Assembly: GCA_031254035.1 (NCBI GenBank)
Contig: JAIRVF010000014.1
Location: forward strand, 1-64,000
From: Paenibacillus sp.
GTDB taxonomy: Bacteria > Bacillota > Bacilli > Paenibacillales > Paenibacillaceae
DNA length: 64,000 bases
Direction: 5' to 3'
The notes beneath the pieces were generated by a model. It was not told the DNA's origin, did no database searches, and worked only from the letters and a program-made list of their open reading frames with translations. Positions 36,308 to 43,484 of this stretch are shown here, piece after piece; within the stretch, counting starts at the first letter, position 1; each line of letters starts with the position of its first letter. Position numbers and translations under genes: made by a program.

Positions 36308-36378
36308 TAATTTTTTGAGGGCAGGAGTCAAGTAAAATGATCATGGTGTCGAGATGATCTTTAGGGGGAGGGCGTCAC

Positions 36379-37311
36379 ATGGCAAGCGAGGAACAGAATA
36401 ATTTGGCAAAAGATCAAGGCGGCGCGGGCGATCAGGAGCACGCCGAGACATTTGCTGATGTTGGACTTCTGCCGACGGGCATAAAAAATGACGACTCTGT
36501 GCGCATGTATTTGAAAGGGATTGGCCGTGTCGGTCTGCTGAGCGCAGAGGATGAAGTGAATTTGGCGAAACGCGTCGCCGAGGGAGATGAAGAGGCCAAG
36601 AACATCATGGTAGAGGCCAACCTCCGGCTGGTTGTAAGCATCGCAAGACGTTATGCGGGGCGGGGAATGCAACTACTTGATTTGATTCAGGAAGGAAACA
36701 TGGGACTTATCAAGGCTGTCGATAAGTTTGATTATACAAAAGGCTTCAAATTCAGTACCTATGCGACATGGTGGATCAGACAGGCGATTACGCGCGCCAT
36801 TGCCGATCAGGGCAGAACGATCCGTATTCCGGTGCATATGATCGAAACCATCAACAAGCTTACGCGTGTTTCTAGACAATTGGTACAGGAATTGGGACGT
36901 GAGCCCGAGGTGGAGGAGATCGCGCGTGAAATGGAACTGAGCGTGGAGAAGGTCCGGGAGATCATGAAGGTTTCACAGGAGCCTGTGTCGCTCGAAACGC
37001 CGATCGGGGATGAAAACGACTCGAAGCTGGGCGATTTTATCGAAGATCATGACGCGCTTGCTCCCGTAGACTCTGCTGCATATAAATTTTTGAAAGAGCA
37101 GCTGGGCGATGTGCTGGATACGCTCACGGAGCGGGAAGAAAACGTGCTTCGTCTTCGTTTTGGGCTGGAGGATGGCCGTACGCGGACGCTTGAGGAAGTG
37201 GGCCAAGTGTTTGGTGTAACGCGGGAGCGGATTCGCCAGATCGAAGCTAAGGCGCTGCGCAAATTGAGACATCCCAGCCGGAGCAAACGGCTAAAAGATT
37301 ACATCGAATAA
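36379..37311 (+). CDS. RpoD-like sigma-70 factor lacking region 1.1
   Basis: A 310-residue group 1/2 sigma factor. From about residue 36 it has all core regions: 1.2 ([20 protein letters not shown]), 2.1-2.4 ([51 protein letters not shown]), 3, and 4.2 ([19 protein letters not shown]). Housekeeping RpoD is about 370 residues with an acidic region 1.1 and normally lies beside dnaG; here about 35 unrelated acidic/polar residues replace it. Promoter-contacting helices are nearly those of RpoD, so it probably reads the same promoters. ATG follows AGGGGGAGGG. It stands alone after a 380-bp AT-rich region. Confidence 0.88.
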   Translation: MASEEQNNLAKDQGGAGDQEHAETFADVGLLPTGIKNDDSVRMYLKGIGRVGLLSAEDEVNLAKRVAEGDEEAKNIMVEANLRLVVSIARRYAGRGMQLLDLIQEGNMGLIKAVDKFDYTKGFKFSTYATWWIRQAITRAIADQGRTIRIPVHMIETINKLTRVSRQLVQELGREPEVEEIAREMELSVEKVREIMKVSQEPVSLETPIGDENDSKLGDFIEDHDALAPVDSAAYKFLKEQLGDVLDTLTEREENVLRLRFGLEDGRTRTLEEVGQVFGVTRERIRQIEAKALRKLRHPSRSKRLKDYIE

Positions 37312-37356
37312 ACCTGCAGTGGAAAGACTATGACAGGGGTACCGATATTACAACTA

Positions 37357-37386
37357 TTGACAACAAAGGCTTTGCTCCTCTATACT
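37357..37386 (+). promoter_or_regulatory. Sigma-A promoter of the ABC-F leader
   Basis: TTGACA (37357-37362), 18-bp spacer, TATACT (37381-37386). It places the start of transcription near 37393, about 105 nt before the leader ORF. Confidence 0.75.
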
Positions 37387-37498
37387 TTGGCTTAGCTGCG
37401 AGTTTTTTTCTGTATCCGGACAGTTGTATCCGGCACTGCAGATTAAGCTTTCGCATATCATGTTTTATCTAAATTATCCGATATGAGGTGGAAAGGAA

Positions 37499-37540
37499 AT
37501 GGAAAAATTATCAACTGTTCTTGTAAGAGTTTTGGCTTAA
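37499..37540 (+). CDS. Leader peptide MEKLSTVLVRVLA
   Basis: A 13-codon ORF with ATG behind GAGGTGGAAAGG, ending at TAA (37538-37540). Its codons 4-8 form the 5' arm of a long hairpin whose 3' arm lies at 37579-37590. Small leader ORFs of this type precede erm, cat and ABC-F resistance genes and make the ribosome stall when an antibiotic is bound. The hydrophobic VLVRVLA end fits a stalling peptide, but the inducing drug is unknown. Confidence 0.65.
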   Translation: MEKLSTVLVRVLA

Positions 37541-37660
37541 GACGGGAGAAGTCTGCCCCTTTTTAACAAGCCATCTCGAGAACAGTTGATATGATCCGAA
37601 TCCTTTCTTACTCTGAAATAAAAAGCAGGTAAGGTGTATTCGCCTTACCTGCTTTTTTTA
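37508..37660 (+). promoter_or_regulatory. Attenuator of the ABC-F gene
   Basis: ATCAACTGTTCT (37510-37521, inside the leader ORF) is fully complementary to AGAACAGTTGAT (37579-37590), and nested inside TGGCTT (37533-37538) pairs with AAGCCA (37568-37573). Downstream an intrinsic terminator AAAAGCAGGTAAGG / CCTTACCTGCTTTT with seven T residues (37618-37659) lies about 80 bp before the ABC-F start. A ribosome stalled in the leader ORF would break the first hairpin. This is the layout of ribosome-mediated attenuation. Confidence 0.75.
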
Positions 37661-37739
37661 TTCAATTTCATACCTTCTGTTTCTCCGGACGGCTTTCGCT
37701 TGATCATCATCAAACCGAAACCAAAAGGAGAGAAAAAAG

Positions 37740-39287
37740 ATGAGTGTTTTAAACGTTACAGATGTGACACATATGTACGGTGATCAGATCACATTCCAAT
37801 ACTTGAATTTCCGCTTGCTCGCAGGAGAGCATGCCGGCCTGGTCGGCGTCAATGGCGCCGGCAAATCTACCCTATTCCGCCTGCTTACTGGCAGTCTGCT
37901 CCCGGATGCGGGCCAAATCGAATGGGCGCCGCAGATACGTGTTGGTTTTTTGGAGCAGCATATCGGGTTGCAGGCGGGTACGACCATCAGGGGGTATCTG
38001 GAGCGGGCATTTTCACATCTGTTTGAGATGGAAAAGGAAATGAACCGCATTGCCGAAAGGCTGGCAGATCCGGGTGATCAACTGGAGGCTCTTTTGCGGA
38101 AGTACGGTGAGCTTCAGGCTGCTTTGGAGCATCATGAGTTTTATCAGATTTCCTCCAAAGTCGAAGATATCGCATCCGGCCTAGGCCTTACGGATATAGG
38201 GCTCGAGAAAGATGTTACCACGCTGAGCGGCGGACAAAAAACCAAGCTGCTGCTGGCTAAACTGCTGCTGGAAGAACCGCAGGTGCTTTTGCTTGATGAG
38301 CCGACCAACTATTTGGATAAGGTCCATATCGAATGGCTTACCGGTTACTTGAAACGTTACAAGTATGCGTACATTGTCGTTTCTCATGACGAACGTTTTC
38401 TGAACGAAATTGTGACGGTGGTTTTCCATCTGGCACATCAAAACATCAAACGTTATTCCGGGAACTACCGGCAATTCCAAAAAGAACTGGCGTTAGGGCA
38501 GGCACAGCAGCAGACGACATATGAGAAGCAAAGCAAGGAGATCGAAAAGTTGGAGGCTTTTATCGATAAAAACCGGATTCGAAAAGCCAAGCAGGCCAAG
38601 AGTCGCGAGAAAATGCTCAGCAGGATCGTCCGCGTGGAGAAACCGACGGATGGCCCTGCTCCACGGTTCATGTTCTCTATGCCTGGAGCCACCGCTGGAA
38701 CGGCAGTTTTTGAAACAAAGCAGCTGCAGGTAGGATATGAACACCCTCTTTTCAAACCGATGTCGCTGAAGGTGCGGAGAGGCGATAAAATTGCGATTGT
38801 TGGTGAAAACGGGGCTGGTAAGTCAACGCTTGTCAACACATTGCTGGGCCATATCAAGCCGCTGGGAGGCGAATTATTCGCTTCCGAGCGGCTCAAGACG
38901 GCTTACTACCGCCAGGAGGACATCGCGCCAGAAGAAACGCCGATGGATAAGGTTTGGGCACTGCGACCGGATCTGACGCAAAAAGATATCCGGAAAGTGC
39001 TTGCGATGTCCGGCTTGACGGCAGAGCATATCCGCAAGCCGATCCAGGCACTCAGCGGTGGGGAGCAGGCGAAGGTACGTTTGTCAGAGCTAATGCTGAC
39101 GCCAAGCCATTTGCTAGTTCTGGATGAACCGACGAATCATCTGGACGTCAGGGCCAAAGAAGCGTTGAAAAAAGGATTGATGGAGTTCCAGGGTACAATT
39201 CTCCTGGTTTCCCACGAGCCCGCTTTTTATGAGGGTTGGGTTACGGATGTATGGACGGTGGGCGAATGGAGCCCAATCCGGAGGTAA
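37740..39287 (+). CDS. ABC-F family ATPase (YfmM/VmlR-like), ribosome-acting
   Basis: A 515-residue protein with two ABC domains and no membrane span. Walker A sites are GVNGAGKST (about 36-44) and GENGAGKST (about 354-362), signatures LSGGQKTK (about 163) and LSGGEQAK (about 438), Walker B LLLDEPTNYLD and LVLDEPTNHLD. The linker of about 80 residues (EKQSKEIEKLEAFIDKNRIR then KQAKSREKML) is the arm ABC-F proteins insert into the ribosomal E site. The N terminus resembles B. subtilis YfmM. ABC-F members either protect ribosomes from antibiotics or rescue stalled ones; the attenuator upstream favours the first. ATG follows AAAAGGAGAG. Confidence 0.9.
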   Translation: MSVLNVTDVTHMYGDQITFQYLNFRLLAGEHAGLVGVNGAGKSTLFRLLTGSLLPDAGQIEWAPQIRVGFLEQHIGLQAGTTIRGYLERAFSHLFEMEKEMNRIAERLADPGDQLEALLRKYGELQAALEHHEFYQISSKVEDIASGLGLTDIGLEKDVTTLSGGQKTKLLLAKLLLEEPQVLLLDEPTNYLDKVHIEWLTGYLKRYKYAYIVVSHDERFLNEIVTVVFHLAHQNIKRYSGNYRQFQKELALGQAQQQTTYEKQSKEIEKLEAFIDKNRIRKAKQAKSREKMLSRIVRVEKPTDGPAPRFMFSMPGATAGTAVFETKQLQVGYEHPLFKPMSLKVRRGDKIAIVGENGAGKSTLVNTLLGHIKPLGGELFASERLKTAYYRQEDIAPEETPMDKVWALRPDLTQKDIRKVLAMSGLTAEHIRKPIQALSGGEQAKVRLSELMLTPSHLLVLDEPTNHLDVRAKEALKKGLMEFQGTILLVSHEPAFYEGWVTDVWTVGEWSPIRR

Positions 39288-39497
39288 TGGCTAAGTTACT
39301 ATAAAGAAGTTGTCCAATTCGGTGATATGGTGAATGCGTCTTCAATGTGATATACTGTAAATCCTTTCTAAGCGGGCTTAAAGCTCACGACTAAGCATCA
39401 GCTTACCAGGGCAGGGACGTTTTGTGGCAGTTTGTCATAGGAACAGTCCCCCCGAAGCCTTTACGGCTTACGGAATACTTTTAGGAGGTAACTGAAA

Positions 39498-41663
39498 TTG
39501 GAGCAAACTTTTCAAAGTGCCTATCAAGAGGAAGAGCAAAGGCTGAATGCAACGATCGCTGAGATTGACAGGCAGCTGCAGCGGCTGCGCAGCATCGAGG
39601 TTTACACTGGCCATGACTTTTCCGAGCAGCTATTGGAGGCAGGCCGTGAGGAGAAAAGGCAAGCACTTTCCAAAAGTCTGTCGGCACCCTATTTTGGACG
39701 GCTGGATTTTCAGGGCGAAAAGGACGGGGAGCCAAAACCTCTTTATATCGGCAAAATCGGCGTCGATCATGCGGAAGTCGGGGATCACCCGATGGTTATC
39801 GACTGGCGTGCGCCGATTGCCAGTGTCTTTTATTCCTTCACCGGTGGGGATGACCCGGCAGCGTATGAGGCACCTGATGGCATCATTGAAGGACTGGTGT
39901 ATTTGAAGCGCAACCTGGTCATCCGCAAGCAGATTTTGGAACGAGTTTCCGATACCTATGACCGTAACAGCACTCAGCCGGCCGTATCGGACGAATTTCT
40001 CGTTTACCGTCTCGGCGAGAACAAAGACAACAAACTTCGCGACATCGTGTCTACCATCCAAGCGGAACAAGATAAAATTATCCGTGCGGCGAAAAATACA
40101 GCCTTGATCATCCAGGGGGTCGCGGGAAGCGGGAAAACAACAGTAGCGCTTCATCGTCTCGCTTATTTACTGTATCAATACAAGGAACAGGTTACGGCTG
40201 AGAAAATGATTATTTTCGCGCCGAACCATATGTTCCTCGATTATATTTCCGATGTACTGCCAGAGCTCGGCGTGGGCGACATCCAGCAAAGCACGTTTGC
40301 GGATTGGGCTTTGCAGCTGCTCGGCATTGAGCTTCCGATTGCGGATGCGTCGGAAACGCTGGCTTACTGGTTCGAATCGGCAGGAGGAATGCCTGAAGTT
40401 ACGGAAGAGGTTCCCGGCCGGTTCAAAGGTTCTATTAAATTCATGAACATGATTCGTGCTTGCGTGGAGTCGATGGAAAATGTTTCAGTGCCCGAAGCGG
40501 ATTTTATGCCATGGGAGGGTGCCGTGCTGAAGCGCGATACGATTCTTCACTGGTTTAATGAGGAATACAAGCCATATCCTCTGGCGAAACGCAAAGAACG
40601 GGTTATGGCGAGGATCCACCGCTGGATCGAAATGGAACTGAAGAAGTCACCGTCGGCTGCAGCGCTGAAGGAGCGGAAGAAAAAAGCTTCGGGGCGTGAA
40701 AAATCCTATGCTTCCAAATGGCCGAAATACGAGCCGCTGATGCTGTATAAGCAGATGTTTAAGGCTTTGAAGCTGCAAGTGGGCTGGCCTGAAGAACTGC
40801 TTTCAGCCATTCCGGACAGCGTGATGAAATCCACCCAAAAAGATCTAAAAAAAGATATAATCCGTGAGGAGGATCTGCCCGCACTTCTGTTCATCCAATA
40901 TCTGTTGAATGATATAACGGGAGAGCAGCGTTTTGACCACATTGTCATTGACGAAGCTCAGGATTTTTCCCCGTTCCAGGTTGCGGTGTTAGATTTGTTT
41001 GTCAAAGGGCATTCCTTTACCATTCTCGGGGATCTCTCCCAAGGCATTCATGCATACCGGGGCGTACACAATTGGGAAGAAATGAGCTCGCTGTTTGCGG
41101 CTGATCAGACGGCCTATTTTGCACTGACCCGGAGCTACAGGTCGACCATGGAAATCATCGAGTTTGCTAACCGCATTCTGGAGGAGGGTGTGCGCAGCGA
41201 CCTGCTTGCAGTGCCCGTTTTCCGGAGCGGTAACCCTGTACGTATGATTCCATACGGAAGCCAGAGACAGGATCGACTGGATAATCTCCGCAAAGGGCTG
41301 CAAAAGTTGGCCTCGGGCGAATACCGTACGGTTGCCATTTTGACCCGAACGCTCCATGATGCGAAGGAGTTGTATGAACAGCTGCTGCCAGATGTGCCGG
41401 ATGTTCATTTGATCGATGGCGGTAAAAAAGCGTATGAGGGGGGACTTTCCGTCCTGCCGGTATACCTCTCGAAAGGCCTTGAATTCGATGCGGTCATCGT
41501 AGCGGATGCAGATCCGCAGCATTATGGCACCTCGGCATGGGACGCCAAGCTTATGTACGTCGGCTGTACGCGTGCGCTACATGAACTGTGGCTGATGCAT
41601 GAAGGCCCTCTGCCGGATTATTTGCAAAATATGAATGAAGATATTGCAATCCTAGGCTGGTAA
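39498..41663 (+). CDS. helD: HelD-type superfamily 1 helicase (RNA polymerase recycling)
   Basis: A 721-residue UvrD-like protein. HelD binds inside RNA polymerase and pulls it off DNA, and actinobacterial HelR variants also displace rifamycin. The long N-terminal coiled coil (residues about 1-75, EEEQRLNATIAEIDRQLQRL) that enters the secondary channel is present, followed by MVIDWRAPIASVFY, Walker A QGVAGSGKTTVA (about 206-217), Walker B IVIDEAQDFSPFQ, and helicase motifs FALTRSYRST and VYLSKGLEFDAVIV. TTG start behind TTAGGAGG. It is a little shorter than B. subtilis HelD. It follows the ABC-F gene by 210 bp on the same strand. Confidence 0.88.
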   Translation: MEQTFQSAYQEEEQRLNATIAEIDRQLQRLRSIEVYTGHDFSEQLLEAGREEKRQALSKSLSAPYFGRLDFQGEKDGEPKPLYIGKIGVDHAEVGDHPMVIDWRAPIASVFYSFTGGDDPAAYEAPDGIIEGLVYLKRNLVIRKQILERVSDTYDRNSTQPAVSDEFLVYRLGENKDNKLRDIVSTIQAEQDKIIRAAKNTALIIQGVAGSGKTTVALHRLAYLLYQYKEQVTAEKMIIFAPNHMFLDYISDVLPELGVGDIQQSTFADWALQLLGIELPIADASETLAYWFESAGGMPEVTEEVPGRFKGSIKFMNMIRACVESMENVSVPEADFMPWEGAVLKRDTILHWFNEEYKPYPLAKRKERVMARIHRWIEMELKKSPSAAALKERKKKASGREKSYASKWPKYEPLMLYKQMFKALKLQVGWPEELLSAIPDSVMKSTQKDLKKDIIREEDLPALLFIQYLLNDITGEQRFDHIVIDEAQDFSPFQVAVLDLFVKGHSFTILGDLSQGIHAYRGVHNWEEMSSLFAADQTAYFALTRSYRSTMEIIEFANRILEEGVRSDLLAVPVFRSGNPVRMIPYGSQRQDRLDNLRKGLQKLASGEYRTVAILTRTLHDAKELYEQLLPDVPDVHLIDGGKKAYEGGLSVLPVYLSKGLEFDAVIVADADPQHYGTSAWDAKLMYVGCTRALHELWLMHEGPLPDYLQNMNEDIAILGW

Positions 41664-41759
41664 AGAACGTATATACTTATTTTTTCGCTTGAAGAGAAGC
41701 TCTGAATATGAGTTAATAAAGGTGTCGGTCGGCCGACTACTTTCTACAGAAAGGAGCTG

Positions 41760-41856
41760 ATGCAATTTTGATCACAAATTACGAGGTGATTTCCGCGTAA
41801 AGCGGAAATTGCAAAGTGCAGGGAGACCGTACAGGTCTCCCTAATTACCTTTTTAA
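41760..41856 (+). promoter_or_regulatory. Structured leader of the CD3324-family gene
   Basis: In order: ribosome binding site and leader ORF start, hairpin 1 (41789-41809) over the leader stop codon, and hairpin 2 GGGAGACC-GTACA-GGTCTCCC (41821-41841). The T-tract TTTTT comes only about 10 nt after hairpin 2, so termination may be weak. TGCAATTT/AAATTGCA (41761-41768 with 41806-41813) offers an alternative fold. It looks like a translation-sensing switch. Confidence 0.5.
41768..41800 (+). CDS. Candidate leader peptide MITNYEVISA
   Basis: A TTG-initiated 10-codon ORF 11 nt after AAGGAG, ending at TAA inside the loop of a hairpin (ATTTCCGC-GTAAA-GCGGAAAT, 41789-41809). A competing 3-codon start (ATG CAA TTT TGA, 41760-41771) overlaps it. 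The TTG region TGCAATTT (41761-41768) is also complementary to AAATTGCA (41806-41813), so the two structures exclude each other. Confidence 0.4.
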   Translation: MITNYEVISA

Positions 41857-41892
41857 AATATACGTACATAACAGAAAGGAGGGAACGATAAA

Positions 41893-41988
41893 ATGTTCAA
41901 AACAAAAACAGCTAAATCGAACCAACATATGTTTAAGGAGGACGTTTATCGTGAATTACAGAAATGGGAGGGATGTGCTTCCCCCTAG
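41893..41988 (+). CDS. Upstream ORF overlapping the CD3324-family gene (31 aa)
   Basis: ATG behind AAAGGAGGG, a very strong ribosome binding site. The peptide starts MFKTKTAKSNQHMFKEDVYR and ends GCASP, polar and basic. It overlaps the start of the next gene by 38 nt in another frame, and the ribosome binding site of that gene (AAGGAGG) lies within it. It may be a regulatory upstream ORF rather than a functional peptide. Confidence 0.4.
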   Translation: MFKTKTAKSNQHMFKEDVYRELQKWEGCASP

Positions 41989-42265
41989 TTTGCTGAAGGA
42001 GCTTCAGAAGTATATTGAGGGTGAATTGATTTACATCCCGAAGAAAAGCAGTGAGCGCGTCGGCTGGGGAGTCAATAGTGGCACCCGGCAGATGATCGAA
42101 CGCAGAAATAATGAAATATACGAGCTTCATTGCAACGGTCATTCAGTGGAAGCCTTAACTAAAACCTATCATTTATCTGTGGAAAGTATCCGGAAAGTGA
42201 TTTTCAAAAAGCGGGCGGAACGTGAGGCGGACGTTATAAATCAGAAAATGTCCGCACGCCGCTAA
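41951..42265 (+). CDS. CD3324-family HTH protein (Mor-like)
   Basis: A 104-residue protein: an N-terminal half with LPPSLLKELQKYIEGELIYIPKK, the hallmark of CD3324/Mor-like small regulators, then a C-terminal helix-turn-helix (RRNNEIYELHCNGHSVEALT and YHLSVESIRKVIFKKR). The Mor family activates phage Mu middle promoters; the chromosomal members are uncharacterised. GTG follows TTAAGGAGG. It lies downstream of helD with a leader of about 190 bp containing hairpins and small ORFs. Confidence 0.75.
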   Translation: MNYRNGRDVLPPSLLKELQKYIEGELIYIPKKSSERVGWGVNSGTRQMIERRNNEIYELHCNGHSVEALTKTYHLSVESIRKVIFKKRAEREADVINQKMSARR

Positions 42266-42280
42266 ACCTTTCGGATCACC

Positions 42281-42541
42281 ATGGATAAAATGAGTTTTTT
42301 ATATGAGTCGTTTACCTTGTTTTCCGAGGATTTTGCAAAAATGCCAATAGCGGCTTTCAAGCAGCAGCATGGGGATCGAAAAGGGTTCGTTCGTCTATAT
42401 GCCGCAACCTGGAAGTATTGGAATCAAATTTTGCAAAATCCTAAAACAATTATAGAACAGTTCCATTCGAGGGTATCCCGAAAGTTTACAAAAAACTTAG
42501 GGATGCCTTTTTCGTTACAATTGCAAGCGAGACGTTCGTAG
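42281..42541 (+). CDS. Hypothetical protein (86 aa)
   Basis: An 86-residue frame beginning MDKMSFLYESFTLFSEDF, rich in aromatic residues and basic toward the C terminus. No family recognised. It starts 15 bp after the HTH gene with only a weak ribosome binding site (CGGATC), so it may be translated by coupling, or may not be a gene. No membrane segment or signal peptide. Confidence 0.4.
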   Translation: MDKMSFLYESFTLFSEDFAKMPIAAFKQQHGDRKGFVRLYAATWKYWNQILQNPKTIIEQFHSRVSRKFTKNLGMPFSLQLQARRS

Positions 42542-42697
42542 ACTTAAGCTCCTGCCTTTTTAGGACGGTTCTTTTGTAGTCTTAATTCTTCGATATGCTC
42601 CTTCGTATCAGGACAGTTTGATATGGGGGAAAATACAGCTGTACACTTAAATGAGCAGGTAGTAAGAATACTTTACATATGAGATAAGGGAGAAAAG

Positions 42698-43255
42698 ATG
42701 CGGTATCAAGTTACTGATGAGTGGAATGAGGAAATGTGGCTTCAGGCTGAACCCATCTATCAGGAGGGCTTTCCCGAGCATGGGCGGAAGAACCGAACAA
42801 TAATCATGCGAATGTTCGAGAGGAACCTATGTGCGCTGCATGTCTGGTATGATCACACTAAAGCAGTCGCCATGGCACTGACGGGAATGGACCCGAAGAT
42901 GAACATGCTGATCATTGATTATATTGCGGTATGCGGATGTGAACGGGGAAAGGGTCTCGGGCTGGCCTGTCTTGGGGATATGGAAAGATGGGCGGAATCA
43001 CGGAACTGCAGAGGTATCGTCATTGAAGCAGAGGCTGACCCAAGCGAGGAAAACGCTCGGAGGATTGCCTTTTGGAAGAAAGCAGGGTTTACATTAACCG
43101 ATTACGTACATACGTATATTTGGGTGCCTGAGACATACAGAGCGATGTATTTGAACTTGGATGCGGAGAATCCTGTAAGGCCGGTAGAACAGGGCAAAAA
43201 TTTGTTTCAAGCCATTCTTCGTCACCATGAAAAAGCTTACCGCGGAAAAAAATAA
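42698..43255 (+). CDS. GNAT-family N-acetyltransferase
   Basis: A 185-residue protein with the GNAT core: substrate strands around ALHVWYDHTKAVAMAL, the acetyl-CoA pyrophosphate loop CERGKGLGLACLGDMERWA (about 79-97) and the C-terminal AFWKKAGF motif (about 126-133). Substrate unknown. ATG lies behind AAGGGAG. It is a single-gene unit ended by the hairpin at 43396. Confidence 0.85.
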   Translation: MRYQVTDEWNEEMWLQAEPIYQEGFPEHGRKNRTIIMRMFERNLCALHVWYDHTKAVAMALTGMDPKMNMLIIDYIAVCGCERGKGLGLACLGDMERWAESRNCRGIVIEAEADPSEENARRIAFWKKAGFTLTDYVHTYIWVPETYRAMYLNLDAENPVRPVEQGKNLFQAILRHHEKAYRGKK

Positions 43256-43395
43256 AAGTTCAAACTTTATTCATTCTAATTCCCTTCAGCGTCAAAGGAT
43301 AAAGCACCCAGGCTGCCGAAGGGTTTAATGGTTGTGTACTTTGGCACGGGTGAATCCCAGAGATTTGGGATGCTATACCCCCTATGGATGACAAG

Positions 43396-43428
43396 GATAC
43401 CTGCAGCAGTTAGCAGGTATCTTGTTTT
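43396..43428 (+). terminator. Terminator after the acetyltransferase
   Basis: GATACCTGC-AGCAGTTA-GCAGGTATC stem, 9 perfect pairs, followed by TTGTTTTTC. Confidence 0.85.
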
Positions 43429-43484
43429 TCTGGGAGAATGTTATAAGAGACAACATACACACACATAATGGGAGGACTTTCACG

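Larger units (their letters stand above)
35994..36378. other. AT-rich intergenic region before the sigma-factor gene
   Basis: 385 bp without a coding frame. It contains the minus-strand terminator and promoter described separately. On the plus strand a weak pair TTGAAA (36208-36213) / TACTAT (36231-36236) with a 17-bp spacer could start the sigma-factor mRNA, which would have a leader of about 135 nt. Confidence 0.5.

Noticed and set aside
39360..39497. Rifamycin-associated element before helD
   Set aside because: There is a small AAGCC/GGCTT hairpin, but it does not match the GGGGCTTGCGGCAAGCCCC element described for actinobacterial helR.
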